A DNA stretch of 64,000 bases from UBA6623 sp965238125 (GTDB taxonomy: Bacteria; Acidobacteriota; Terriglobia; Bryobacterales; UBA6623): the NCBI GenBank assembly GCA_965238125.1, contig OZ250179.1, positions 806,001 to 870,000 on the forward strand, given 5' to 3'. How positions within the stretch are numbered: the first letter of the stretch is position 1; the number at the start of each line of letters is the position of its first letter. Position numbers and translations under genes: made by a program. The notes under the pieces were generated by a model. That model was not told the DNA's origin. It worked only from the letters and a program-made list of their open reading frames with translations, and did no database searches. Of this stretch, positions 24,232-33,326 are shown one piece after another.

Positions 24232-26423
24232 CTAACCATTTTCCTTCGGGTTTTCGTCCAACGCCTGCCGTACGATCGCGCCCAGATCTTCCGCCGAAAA
24301 GGGCTTTGCGATCACCGCCCGCGCACCGTAGCGCCGGGCCTTGGAGACGGTAACGGCGTTGCTGAACCCGCTCATCAGCACAACCGGAAGGTCCGGCCGG
24401 AGACTGCTAATCTCCGCGGTCAGTTGTGGACCTGTCAGATAGGGCATCGTAACATCGGTCACGACGAGATCGAAGCGGCTTGGGTCCTCTCGCACCAAGG
24501 CAAGAGCCTCTTGGGGGTCGCTGACCGCGGTGACTCGGTAACCAAGCCGCGTTAGTATCCGGCGGCCCAACCGCGCCACGGTCTCTTCGTCGTCGACAAA
24601 CAACACGTGCTCGGTGCCCGAATGGTCCGCGCGCGTCCCCGGTGCCTCACTCATGACGACCTGATCATCGATGCGCGGCAAGAAGACGTGAAAGGCCGCT
24701 CCGGCGGTCTGTTCGTCCACCGCGATCGCTCCATCATGAGACTTTGCGATTCCGTGAATCACCGACAGCCCCAAGCCTGTCCCCTCGCCCGGTGCCTTGG
24801 TCGTAAAAAAGGGCTCGAAGATCTTCTCTCGCAGAGCAGGTTCGATTCCAGGGCCCGTGTCGGCGACGCTGAGACGCACGTAGGGACCCTCGCGAAGCCC
24901 GCTGATTTTCCGACACAGAGCCGGGCCGACCTGGACCGGCTCCAGGTGGACCGACAACTCACCGCCTGATTCCCCCATGGCCTGATAGGCGTTGGTGCAC
25001 AAGTTCACGACGACCTGGTGGATCTGGGTCGGATCCGCCAAGACCATGCCGCAGTCGGGATCAATTTTCGACTCGATCCGAACCGTCGACGGCAAGGAAG
25101 CTCTCATGAGCTTGACAGCCTCCTCGACTCTCGGCCCGATTTCAACCGCTTGCCGCTCCTGCTCGTCTCGGCGACTGAACGTCAGAATCCGGCGCACCAG
25201 ATCTTCCGCCCGCCGTCCCGCCGACTGGACCTCCAGTAGGTTTTCGTACGCTTGGCTTTTTTCAGGGATATCGGCGGCGGCCAGTTGCGAATAACCAAGG
25301 ATCGAGGTGAGAATGTTGTTGAAATCGTGCGCGATGCCGCCCGCCAATGCCCCCAGGGCTTCGATCTTTTGGCTTTGGCGCCGCCGCGCCTCGGTGCGCT
25401 TGCGTTCCGTGATGTCGTAGCCGATGGTGCAATCGTATTCGGCGCCGTCAAATTGCACATAGTGAGCGCGGCACTCGACCGGCAACCTCTCTGCGTCGGC
25501 CGTTCGGATGGTCGCTTCAAAACGCCGCCGGCCCAGCCGTCGCAATTCCCGCCAATGGGCCCGTCTTCGGCGGGGTTGGAAGTCGGGGTCGATATCCTGC
25601 GCGCTCATCGCGAGCAACTGGTCTTGCTCCCGGCCCAGAACCCTTCCCGCCTTGGCGTTGGCGTCGACAATCCGGCCCTCGGGAGAAAACCAGAGAATGG
25701 CGACATCAGCCTGGTCCATCGAAAATCTGGTTCGAAGCAATTGATCCTCGGTATGCCGCAACCGATTGCGCTGCGCTGAATCGGCCACCCGGAACAAAGC
25801 GACCGCGCAGGCAACAATAAGAAAGTGATGATCGCCAAGCCCACCGCCCAAGGTCTTGCCGCGGCATGGATTTCGGCGTCCACATGCTCCGCCGGAATAT
25901 GAATGGCCACCAGAGCGTCCAACGCGGGGGCATAGGCGAAGGCGGCGACCTGCTCCTGACCGGCGACATTGGTAAATCGTCCGGCCCAATCGCGTTGCGC
26001 CGCGGCCAACTCTCGCAGGGTCCGGGGGCCGTCGAGCCAATCCGTCTCGATCACGGCGCCGCCCCGCTGGGCGCCCACCAATTCGGGCTTCGCCGTGTGC
26101 AACATCAGCTTGCCGTCGGCCGGCAACACGGAGAGGTAGCTGCCCCTAAAGCGTCGCTCGGTATCTTTCCACAGATTCTCGATGGCCCTAATCGTGGCGG
26201 GTCTCTCGGGGCCCGCGGCCGCCGCCGCCGCGGATGCCAGGGTCCGAGCCAAGTTCAAGTTGCCGCGATAAATCGTTTCTAGAATCTGTTCTTGGCTTGA
26301 TTGATAGGCGAACCAACCCACTACCCAGCTCAACACGATAGCGGCGGCAGCCGGCGCGTAGGCCGGGCGGACCGCCGGAGCAGCCTTCCCCTTACGGGGG
26401 TTTTTTTCCGTTTTGTCGCTCAC
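24232..26423 (-). pseudogene. Hybrid sensor histidine kinase, single frameshift
   Basis: The GTG start at 26423 is approximate. An N-terminal helix (AAAAIVLSWVVGWFAYQ), an extracytoplasmic sensor of about 150 residues and a second helix are read in one frame. Near 25825 (ACTTTCTTATTG) the frame must shift by one to continue LIVACAVALFRVADSAQRNR. The second frame holds a PAS domain (FSMDQADVAILWFSPEGRIV), HisKA phosphoacceptor GIAHDFNNILTSILGYSQ, the HATPase boxes (NLCTNAYQAM, ADTGPGIEP, GTGLGLSVIHGI) and a receiver domain (VLFVDDEETVA, VVTDVTMPYL, AKPF). Apart from one base the gene looks intact, so sequencing error is a real alternative. It forms a two-gene unit with the downstream receiver protein. 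Confidence 0.8.
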
Positions 26424-26894
26424 CTTGTTTACGATTGCGATCCAAGGCCGGGAAGAAAACCCGCACGGCTCGCGGTTCAGCGCGGAAAACGCCGCGCCGG
26501 CGCCTACGTATCCGGCGGCGGCGCGTAAATTCGCTGCGACATTACGGGATGTCCCCGCGGCATGGCCGTTCAGGTCGAAGGGGTGTCCGAACAGTACGGT
26601 CGTTTCCCGGTCGGCGCCTTCAGCTTGCCGTGACCGCACGATTGGCCGCCTAGTAATCCCCGAACGTAACTTGCGAATCTGTGAGGGGGGCGGGAAGGTG
26701 AGCGCGGACTACCGGTCGCCCTGCCAGCTTCTGACAATATCGGAGTGCCCTTCACGACGAGTTCACCCTTCTGGTGTCCATCTTAACCCCATGGGTAAAG
26801 GTAATACTTAGATTGTATAAAGATTCGATAAAGAAATGAGGGCATTGTATGTAAAATGACATTTTACGGTTGAAAGAGCGATATATCGGACCGA
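26424..26894. other. Intergenic region, AT-rich core with a dyad
   Basis: I see no gene. From about 26800 to 26870 the DNA is markedly AT-rich compared with its surroundings (TTGTATAAAGATTCGATAAA). It includes a perfect 8-bp inverted repeat around one base, GTAAAATG-A-CATTTTAC, at 26851-26867. It lies upstream of the histidine kinase and downstream of the DnaC-like gene, so it could be a promoter/operator or a terminator region. Confidence 0.5.
26851..26867. promoter_or_regulatory. Operator-like dyad GTAAAATGACATTTTAC
   Basis: An 8-bp perfect inverted repeat with a one-base centre in the AT-rich part of the region. No T tract follows it, so it suits a protein-binding site better than a terminator. 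Confidence 0.3.
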
Positions 26895-27683
26895 TTACCG
26901 CGGCGACCCAACGTTCCGCAACCGGTAGTCCCGTCCCGGTACCTGGATCACTCGGCACATCTCATAAATGCGCGAACGCGCGCGGACCCCGATGCGGTCG
27001 GCGAGGGTGTCTTTGACATTGAATTTCCCGCTCACGGCGTCTTTCTCGACGCTACTGTCTCCCAGCACGGGATCGGGAAGATTGGTTGTCACGATCAGAG
27101 CTTTGCGCTCGTTGTAGCGGTGGTTAATGATCGCCGTGACCGTGTCCTCAACCCAATCAGTGACGCGATGCGAACCCAGGTCGTCAATCAAGACGACTTC
27201 GGTGTCGAGGGCTGCTCGGTAGGCCTGTTTGTCGGCGGCCCCGGCGGCCGGATTGTAACTTTGGCGAATACGGTCAAGCAAAGTTTGGTAATCAAAAAAG
27301 ACGCACTCAAAGCCGCGCGACAGCAATTGCCGCAGTACCGCCGTTGCCAAATGTGTCTTGCCGACGCCGGTGCCCCCCTGAAGCAACAGGCCCAATTGCG
27401 ACAGCGAGGGGTAATCCCGGGCGTAGGCCTTCGCCCCGAGCATCACTTTGATCAGGGCTTCGTGGGCAATTGGATTCTCGCGCGGGCTGCCCGGAGAAAA
27501 GTTGTCGAAATCCGCCTCGCGAAAGCGCTCCGGGATTTGCGCCCGGGAGGTCAGCGTTTCCCCTCGATCATACTGAAAGCAATCGCAACGTTCGACGGCC
27601 TCAACGCCGTCGTTGACGACCTGCTTCCAACCGGTGCCGTCACAGTCGGGACAATCGGGTTTCGGCTTCATCGCGTTCCTCAT
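26895..27683 (-). CDS. DnaC/IstB-like ATPase, putative helicase loader
   Basis: 262 residues. An N-terminal zinc-ribbon half (CPDCDGTGW, CDCFQYDRG) is followed by an AAA+ domain with Walker A GGTGVGKTHLATAV, Walker B VVLIDDLGSH and sensor residues in ALIVTTNLPD. An arginine-finger-like RARSRIYEM lies near the end. Zinc-finger plus AAA+ is the layout of DnaC/DnaI-type loaders. No IS21 istA is near, so a chromosomal helicase loader is preferred over a transposition helper. The ATG overlaps the stop of the biotin-carrier gene upstream (ATGA), implying translational coupling. Confidence 0.85.
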   Translation of the reverse strand: MRNAMKPKPDCPDCDGTGWKQVVNDGVEAVERCDCFQYDRGETLTSRAQIPERFREADFDNFSPGSPRENPIAHEALIKVMLGAKAYARDYPSLSQLGLLLQGGTGVGKTHLATAVLRQLLSRGFECVFFDYQTLLDRIRQSYNPAAGAADKQAYRAALDTEVVLIDDLGSHRVTDWVEDTVTAIINHRYNERKALIVTTNLPDPVLGDSSVEKDAVSGKFNVKDTLADRIGVRARSRIYEMCRVIQVPGRDYRLRNVGSPR

Positions 27684-28180
27684 TCCACCACAGCCAAGAC
27701 GTCCCCGGCGGCGACCGAAGCTCCCTTGTCTATCGGCAACGCGGTCACCTTGCCCGCTTTCGGCGAACGAATCTCATTTTGCATCTTCATGGCCTCGACG
27801 ACGACCAATCCCTGACCGGCCTCCACGTCGTCTCCGGCGGCAACCAAGACATCGATCAGCTTGCCCGGCATCGGGGAAGCGATTTCCTGGCGGCCTTCGG
27901 CGGCGAGTCCGGATCTTCGCGCGGACGACTGGCGTGGGTCGCGAACGGAGACAGCGAGCCGGCGTCCGTTGACGTTGGCGAACTCCCGGCCGCCGATCGT
28001 TTCGAAGCGCACCTCGAAACTCTTGTCGGCGATGAGAATCGAATAGGCGCCCACTCCGACCGCTTCCACGTCGGCAACGTGCTCGGTTCCATCGATGGTG
28101 AAGGAACAGGCCGAGTCAGGCGCACCGGCAGCCATCGCCAGTTCGCGCTCGACACCCTCCAACTCGACGATCAGTTTCAT
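27680..28180 (-). CDS. Biotin carboxyl carrier (biotinyl/lipoyl) domain protein
   Basis: 166 residues from ATG 28180. The C-terminal 70 residues form a biotinyl domain with the biotinylation site EAMKMQNEI preceded by VVVEAMKM and followed by VTALPIDKGASVAAGDVL. The first 95 residues (KLIVELEGVERELAM) resemble the domain linking carboxylase and carrier in propionyl/acetyl-CoA carboxylase alpha chains. It works with the biotin carboxylase at 30315-31817, from which it is separated by the group II intron. A carboxyltransferase subunit is not in the window. The stop overlaps the next start. Confidence 0.9.
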   Translation of the reverse strand: MKLIVELEGVERELAMAAGAPDSACSFTIDGTEHVADVEAVGVGAYSILIADKSFEVRFETIGGREFANVNGRRLAVSVRDPRQSSARRSGLAAEGRQEIASPMPGKLIDVLVAAGDDVEAGQGLVVVEAMKMQNEIRSPKAGKVTALPIDKGASVAAGDVLAVVE

Positions 28181-28393
28181 GCTCCTCACGAGCCGCTCAG
28201 CCGAGGCTTCTCCGCTGAAATGTCCCCTTGGTTCGGCTATCGCTAAAGCCTTCCAGGAAAAGGCCGTTGAAACGGCCTCGTACCGGGCGGCGAGCCCTTT
28301 CAACCGGCCCTACAAGGGCCGGCCTATTCGCAAACCCAAGCCCGGTGAACCGGGCTAAGCGGGACTTCCGACTACGCCTCCCTTTCCATTGGT
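28181..28393. repeat. Spacer with several short hairpins at the intron's 5' side
   Basis: Contains GGCCGTTGAAACGGCC, CCGGCCCTACAAGGGCCGG and CCCGGTGAACCGGG in series. The second resembles CCGGCCCTCAAGGACCGG at 55689. This looks like REP-type repeats or terminators next to which the group II intron inserted. Confidence 0.45.
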
Positions 28394-28812
28394 CGTGTGG
28401 GAGGGGAACTGTCCGAAAGCGCCGGGATAAACCGGCGGGGAGTTGGGGATGAAAGAGCCCCACAGCGAAAGTCTAGCGAACTACGTTGACCTCGAGTCAT
28501 GCGCCGGCGGTGGCGACATCGCGGGTGAGCGTTGACAGAGGCACTGGCGGGCCGATTATCGAGCCGCGAAATACCTCTTTTCGGGCGCCGACCCTGTGGA
28601 CAGAAGGGGAAGGCCACATCGACTGTCGCGTTAGCGCGAGCGGCAGCCGAGCCCGGCGCGGTCGCGGGAACCGGTGCACGTCAGGAAACTCCTCGCACGA
28701 GAACCGGGAGACCTCGGCGACGCCCGCCGCGAAGAGCGGGCCGGTGGGGGAAGGCGCAAGCCGCACGCCCCACACGCACGTCGCCGAGGAGTCGGAGCGG
28801 GAGGTAGTACCG

Positions 28813-30204
28813 ATGAACGATTCGAACAAAGGCGGCACGCCGTCGGCGGAGAGTCGGGAGGGAAGCAACCGCGCCAAGGAGAACGCGGTCGAGGCCCGCG
28901 CGGTCCGCGCGCAGCAGCGGGGAGCCGTGTCTGAGGGACTGGATCGCGTGCGGCAAGCAGCACGACGGAAAGCAGGGAAGTTTACTTCCTTGCTGCATCA
29001 CGTCACGCCGGATCTGCTGTGGCGGAGTTTCCAGGCCCTGAAGCGGCAAGCTGCGGCGGGGGTGGACGGAGTGACGTGGCGGGAATACGAGCAAGGGCTG
29101 GAAGATCGGCTCGCCGATTTGCACAGCCGTGTGCGCCGGGGGGCGTATCGCGCCCAACCTTCGCGCCGGGTGTACATTCCCAAACCCGACGGGCGACGGC
29201 GTCCGCCGGCCATCGCCGCGCTGGAGGACAAGATCGGCCGGCAGGCGGCGGCGACCGTTTTGAATTGCATTTATGAGGAACGGTTCCTGGGCTTCTCGTA
29301 TGGATTTCGGCCGCGGCGTTCGGCGCATGACGCGCTCGATGCGCTGACGGTGGGGATCACCCAGCGACAGGTGAACTGGATACTGGACGCGGACATTCGA
29401 GGATTTTTCGATCAAATCGACCACGAGTGGCTGCTGCAGTTTCTGGAGCACGAGATCGCCGACCGCCCGATGCTGCGCTTGATCCGTAAATGGCTCAAGG
29501 CGGGAGTGTCGGAGGACGGCGAATGGTCGGGGACGAAGCGGGGCACGCCGCAAGGAGCGGTGATTTCACCGCTGTTGGCGAACGTGTACCTGCATTACGT
29601 CTTCGATTTGTGGGTCGAAGCCTGGCGGAACAAGTCGGCGGCGGGCGCCGTGATGGTCGTGCGCTACGCGGACGATTTCGTGCTGGGGTTCGAGCACCGA
29701 AGCGAGGCCGAACGGTTTCTGGAACAACTCCGGGACCGGTTGGCGAAGTTCGGGCTGGAGTTGCATCCGGCGAAAACTCGGCTCATCGAGTTCGGACGCT
29801 GGGCGATAGCTGAGCGGCGAGGCCGTGGGGCAGGGAAGCCTGAGACCTTCGACTTTTTGGGGTTCACGCATATCTGCGAGATCAACCGGAAGAGCGGACG
29901 CTTTGTGGTTCGTCGTAAGACGGTGCGAAAGCGGATGCGGGCGAAGCTGGTGGAAATCAAGAAACAGCTTCGGGCGCGGATGCACGCCTCGCCGAGCGAG
30001 ACCGGGGAGTGGCTGCGGAGGGTGGTACGAGGCTACTTTCAATACCATGGGGTGCCGGGAAACCGGCGCACGCTGCGACGGCGCGGTCAGAAGCGTCGGA
30101 TGAGCTGGGGCCGGTTTTACCGGCTGCTGGATTGCTATCTGCCGCCACCTCGTTGCTGTCATCCGTTTCCGAGCGTGCGTTTTGCCGCCACGCATCCGAG
30201 GTAG
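28813..30204 (+). CDS. ltrA: Group II intron reverse transcriptase/maturase
   Basis: 463 residues from ATG 28813 behind GGGAGGT. RT motifs: RRVYIPKPDGRRRPPAIAAL, FSYGFRPRRSAHDALDAL, ILDADIRGFFDQIDHEWL, GTPQGAVISPLLANVYLHY and VVRYADDFVLGF, with an intact YADD catalytic box. A maturase (X) domain follows (FDFLGFTHICEINRKSGRF, then WLRRVVRGYFQYHGVPGNRR). It ends RFAATHPR, shortly after LLDCYLPPPRCCHPFPS, as in intron proteins without an HNH endonuclease domain. No frameshift is seen, so it is probably functional. Confidence 0.95.
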   Translation: MNDSNKGGTPSAESREGSNRAKENAVEARAVRAQQRGAVSEGLDRVRQAARRKAGKFTSLLHHVTPDLLWRSFQALKRQAAAGVDGVTWREYEQGLEDRLADLHSRVRRGAYRAQPSRRVYIPKPDGRRRPPAIAALEDKIGRQAAATVLNCIYEERFLGFSYGFRPRRSAHDALDALTVGITQRQVNWILDADIRGFFDQIDHEWLLQFLEHEIADRPMLRLIRKWLKAGVSEDGEWSGTKRGTPQGAVISPLLANVYLHYVFDLWVEAWRNKSAAGAVMVVRYADDFVLGFEHRSEAERFLEQLRDRLAKFGLELHPAKTRLIEFGRWAIAERRGRGAGKPETFDFLGFTHICEINRKSGRFVVRRKTVRKRMRAKLVEIKKQLRARMHASPSETGEWLRRVVRGYFQYHGVPGNRRTLRRRGQKRRMSWGRFYRLLDCYLPPPRCCHPFPSVRFAATHPR

Positions 30205-30238
30205 GAGCCGTATGAGTTGATGCTCACGTACGGATCTG
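30205..30238 (+). ncRNA. Group II intron domain V
   Basis: A 34-nt hairpin starting GAGCCGTATGAG, with the AGC catalytic triad at 30206-30208, closing in TACGGATCTG. It follows the maturase stop directly. Confidence 0.85.
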
Positions 30239-30314
30239 TGCGGGGGGTGCCGGGCAACCGGCATCCCTACCGCGACCACATTCATGTCGCACTCCCATTC
30301 GACGAACCCATTGG

Positions 30315-31817
30315 TTATCGCAGCGACGCTTGTTTCGCGGCGGAGCGCCAGGCACTTGGGGTGGCTTGAGACCTGTCGGGCGCCTTGGTTGTGCTTCGAA
30401 AATGAAGTCCGGCCGCCAAGATCGCCGCTTCTTCTTCACCGTCGACGCGGGACTCCGCGGACCGGGGCCGGTTCGAGAGAAAGCGTTCGATAAACCCGGT
30501 ATCCATCGTGCCGGCGCAAAAATCAGGGTCTTCGACAAGGTCGCGGAAGAATCCGATCGTGGTGCGGATCCCGGCGATATGGTATTCAGCCAAGGCCCCC
30601 CGCAGCCGCCCAATTGCTTCGGGCCGTGTCGGCGCCCAGACGGCCAGCTTGGCGATCAGCGGATCGTATTCGAGCGGCACCCGCCAACCCGCGTCAGCCC
30701 CGGAATCCACTCGGACCCCCGAACCCGAGGGCCGTTCTATGGCCGTGATCAGACCCGGGGAGGGCAGAAAACCGTTGTCGGGATCTTCGGCGTAGATGCG
30801 GCATTCAATCGCACAGCCCTGGGAACGGATGTCGGGTTGGCGATACCGCAAGGGCTCGCCCGCAGCGATCAGAATCTGCTCCTTGACCAAATCCAAGCCG
30901 GTGACCATCTCGGTTACCGGGTGCTCCACCTGAAGCCGCGTATTCATTTCAAGAAAGTAGAAATTGCGGTCGCCATCCATCAGGAATTCCACCGTCCCGG
31001 CATTGCTGTAGCCGGCCGCGGCGGCGGCGCGCACGGCGGCGGCGGTTAGCTTGTCGCGCAGAGCGGGTTCGGGATCGACCAACGGCGAGGGCGTTTCTTC
31101 GACGACTTTTTGATGTCGGCGTTGCAACGAGCACTCGCGCTCGCCAAGGTGAATGACTTGGCCGTGCTCGTCGGCCAGGATTTGCACCTCGACGTGACGC
31201 GGCGCCTCAATCGCCTTTTCGACGTAGATGTCGCCGTTCCCGAAGGCCGCCACGGCCTCGCCGCGTGCTTGGGCGAAACAGGACTCCCATTCGGCGGCCG
31301 AGCGCACTAGGCGCATCCCCTTGCCGCCTCCTCCCGCCGTGGCCTTGAGCATCACCGGAAAACCGATTTCGGCGGCGCTATTGAGCGCCTCGTCGGGATC
31401 TTCGATGGCACTCATGGTGCCGGGAACCAGCCGCACGCCGGCCGCCGCGACGGTCTCGCGGGCGCGGGTCTTCGATCCCATCAGGCGCATCGCGCGAGCG
31501 CTTGGACCGATGAATTTGACGCCGGCGCGGCCGCAGGCCTCGGCAAAATCCGCGTTCTCGCTCAAGAACCCATAGCCGGGATGAACAGCGTCGGCGCCCG
31601 TTTTCTCCGCGGCGTCCAAAATGTGGTCAATCGAGAGGTAACTCTCCGCCGCCGGGGGCGGGCCTATGCGCACGGCCTCGTCGGCCATCCGAACATGCCG
31701 GGCGGCTCGGTCGACATCGGAAAAGACCCCGACGGTCGGGATTCCCATCTCGCGGCACGTACGGATCACGCGTACGGCGATCTCTCCGCGATTAGCGATC
31801 AGGATCTTGCGAAACAT
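30315..31817 (-). CDS. Biotin carboxylase subunit of an acyl-CoA carboxylase
   Basis: 500 residues from ATG 31817. ATP-grasp enzyme that carboxylates biotin: FRKILIANRGEIAVRVIRTC N-terminus, glycine loop KATAGGGGKGMRLV, HLGERECSLQRRHQKVVEE, catalytic EMNTRLQVEHPVTEMVTGLD and ECRIYAEDP. A C-terminal extension beyond AccC (to about 450) suggests a propionyl/acetyl/methylcrotonyl-CoA carboxylase alpha subunit. The last 50 residues (HFRSTTKAPDRSQATPSA onward) are not conserved. The carrier domain is encoded separately at 27680-28180, beyond the antisense intron, so expression of the pair is likely disturbed or uncoupled. Confidence 0.92.
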   Translation of the reverse strand: MFRKILIANRGEIAVRVIRTCREMGIPTVGVFSDVDRAARHVRMADEAVRIGPPPAAESYLSIDHILDAAEKTGADAVHPGYGFLSENADFAEACGRAGVKFIGPSARAMRLMGSKTRARETVAAAGVRLVPGTMSAIEDPDEALNSAAEIGFPVMLKATAGGGGKGMRLVRSAAEWESCFAQARGEAVAAFGNGDIYVEKAIEAPRHVEVQILADEHGQVIHLGERECSLQRRHQKVVEETPSPLVDPEPALRDKLTAAAVRAAAAAGYSNAGTVEFLMDGDRNFYFLEMNTRLQVEHPVTEMVTGLDLVKEQILIAAGEPLRYRQPDIRSQGCAIECRIYAEDPDNGFLPSPGLITAIERPSGSGVRVDSGADAGWRVPLEYDPLIAKLAVWAPTRPEAIGRLRGALAEYHIAGIRTTIGFFRDLVEDPDFCAGTMDTGFIERFLSNRPRSAESRVDGEEEAAILAAGLHFRSTTKAPDRSQATPSAWRSAAKQASLR

Positions 31818-31893
31818 AGGACCTTAGCGCGAGTCTCGGCAACGGACGATTGTAACATCGCCGTCCGCCCCCGACGCGGCGCGCGCCTCCGCG

Positions 31894-32121
31894 GTGGGTG
31901 CGCGACATCAATGTGGGAGTGTGAATTCGGCGCGTTCCTGATGCCGCCGCGAAAGTAGAGTGACGGCGTAGTGGGGACAAGACATGTCGGGCTCGAAAGC
32001 CCGACACGGCTCGCCTGGAGGCGCGCGCCACGTCGGGAGGCCCGACCGCTCGATGGGCGCGCCCCGTCGGAGAGAAAGCAACAGCGGCGGCTCGTCTCCC
32101 CCATTGATGTCGCACACCCAC
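31894..32121. repeat. MITE-like element with ~26-bp terminal inverted repeats
   Basis: The left arm GTGGGTGCGCGACATCAATG (31894-31913) and right arm (32102-32121) match at 19 of 20 positions. The match extends inward to about 26 bp with one further mismatch. Inside are a hairpin GTCGGGCTCGAAAGCCCGAC and the 24-nt repeat (32002-32025) also found at 22912. No open frame of note. No clear target duplication was found, so the outer limits are those of the repeat arms. Confidence 0.65.
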
Positions 32122-32220
32122 TTTGCTTCGCGGGCTTTGCTTCGCGGGCTTGGCACGGCCGGTTCGATTTCGCTACACTATCCGGTCTGAAGAAAGCTTA
32201 TCCCTCCGAGAGGTGTTGTT

Positions 32221-33192
32221 ATGCGTGGGAAACGGCTCTTTTTGATTCTCCCCTTCGTTCTATTGGCTTCGTTCACGTTTTGGTCTTATCAAAGCGAGGC
32301 TCAACCGGGAACGGTCAAAACGATTGCGCCCGGCGTGTGGTTCCGCGAGGGCGAACAGGCGGCCATGGGCCACTGCAACAACGTCATCATCGAAATGAAG
32401 GACTACCTCATCGTGGTCGACGCCAATTTCCCGAGCGGGGCCCGGCTGGTCCTCGATGACATCAAGAAGCTTTCGGACAAACCCGTGCGCTATGTCTTCG
32501 ACACGCACCATCACGGCGACCACGCCTACGGCAATCCGGTATGGACCCGCGCCGGCGCCACAACGCTCGCCTACGTCGGCGTGGCTGAAGAGATGAAACG
32601 CTACGAGCCGGTACGCTGGGGCGAAGCGGCTCGAGACCGTCCCGGCGTCGCCGAGCTGAATCTCGCAACCGCCGAGCCGCCGCGCGAGACTTTCCGCCAA
32701 AGCCCCTATGTACTCGAGGACGAGACACGGCGCGTGGAATTTCACTTCTTCGGTTGGGCGCACACTCGCGGCGACGGGTTCGTTTTTCTGTCGAAGGAGC
32801 AAATTCTCTGTACCGGCGACGCCATCGTCAACGGGCCGTATAACTACACCGGAGACGGCAATACGCTCAACTGGCCGAAGGTCATCGAAGCGGCGCGGCG
32901 TCTCGACGTCGACCGTGTTCTGCCGGGACACGGAGCCCCCGGGGGCCGCGATCTGATGGACGGCCAACTGCGCTTCTTCCGTGAACTAAGCGCGGCCGTG
33001 CGGTCCGCCGTGGATGGCGGAAGCAAGCTCGAGGACATCACCGCGACCGACGGCGGCGCCGTAACGACTTCGATCCGCCTTTCCAACGAAGTTTCCAATT
33101 GGGTCGGCGACCGGCTCGGCGACCAAGTGACCGCAGCCTACAAGGAAATCACCCTGGGAATACCGCACGGAGAAATCCTGGGCGGCAAGTAG
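32221..33192 (+). CDS. Secreted MBL-fold metallo-hydrolase
   Basis: 323 residues from ATG 32221. Signal peptide (RLFLILPFVLLASFTFWSYQ) then a metallo-beta-lactamase fold: metal ligands in THHHGDHAYG (HxHxDH type), HFFGWAHTRGD, CTGDAIVNG and LPGHGAPGG. It acts outside the cytoplasm, probably as a hydrolase on an unknown ester or lactone substrate; beta-lactamase activity is not implied. The IS1111-type element begins 22 bp after its stop. Confidence 0.9.
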   Translation: MRGKRLFLILPFVLLASFTFWSYQSEAQPGTVKTIAPGVWFREGEQAAMGHCNNVIIEMKDYLIVVDANFPSGARLVLDDIKKLSDKPVRYVFDTHHHGDHAYGNPVWTRAGATTLAYVGVAEEMKRYEPVRWGEAARDRPGVAELNLATAEPPRETFRQSPYVLEDETRRVEFHFFGWAHTRGDGFVFLSKEQILCTGDAIVNGPYNYTGDGNTLNWPKVIEAARRLDVDRVLPGHGAPGGRDLMDGQLRFFRELSAAVRSAVDGGSKLEDITATDGGAVTTSIRLSNEVSNWVGDRLGDQVTAAYKEITLGIPHGEILGGK

Positions 33193-33204
33193 TTCCCTTC
33201 GTAA

Positions 33205-33214
33205 CGCGGAATCA
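33205..33214 (+). other. Left half of the IS1111 target site
   Basis: CGCGGAATCA directly before the element. Together with the sequence at 34941-34963 on the other side it reconstitutes the repeat that is present unoccupied at 35130-35096 (minus strand). Confidence 0.7.
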
Positions 33215-33326
33215 GAGATGGGATGAGAGGCTGGTCGCTTGGAGCCGGGAAGCGGTAGGCTACCGGCAGCAGCGCACTTCTCCACAAGGGAGGTGCAATG
33301 GATTTTTGAAAAGGAGGCGACCAGCC

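Larger units (their letters stand above)
28394..30276 (+). mobile_element. Group II intron
   Basis: The 5' end is placed at GTGTGGGAGG (about 28394). The 3' end follows domain VI, a stem of GCGGGGGGTGCCGG with CCGGCATCCCTACCGC, ending near 30276. Both boundaries are approximate. The intron-encoded protein is at 28813-30204 and domain V follows its stop directly. It lies between the biotin carboxylase and biotin carrier genes but in the opposite orientation, so it cannot splice out of their shared transcript. Confidence 0.8.

Noticed and set aside
26760..26870. Riboswitch in the AT-rich leader region
   Set aside because: No conserved aptamer core could be matched by eye.
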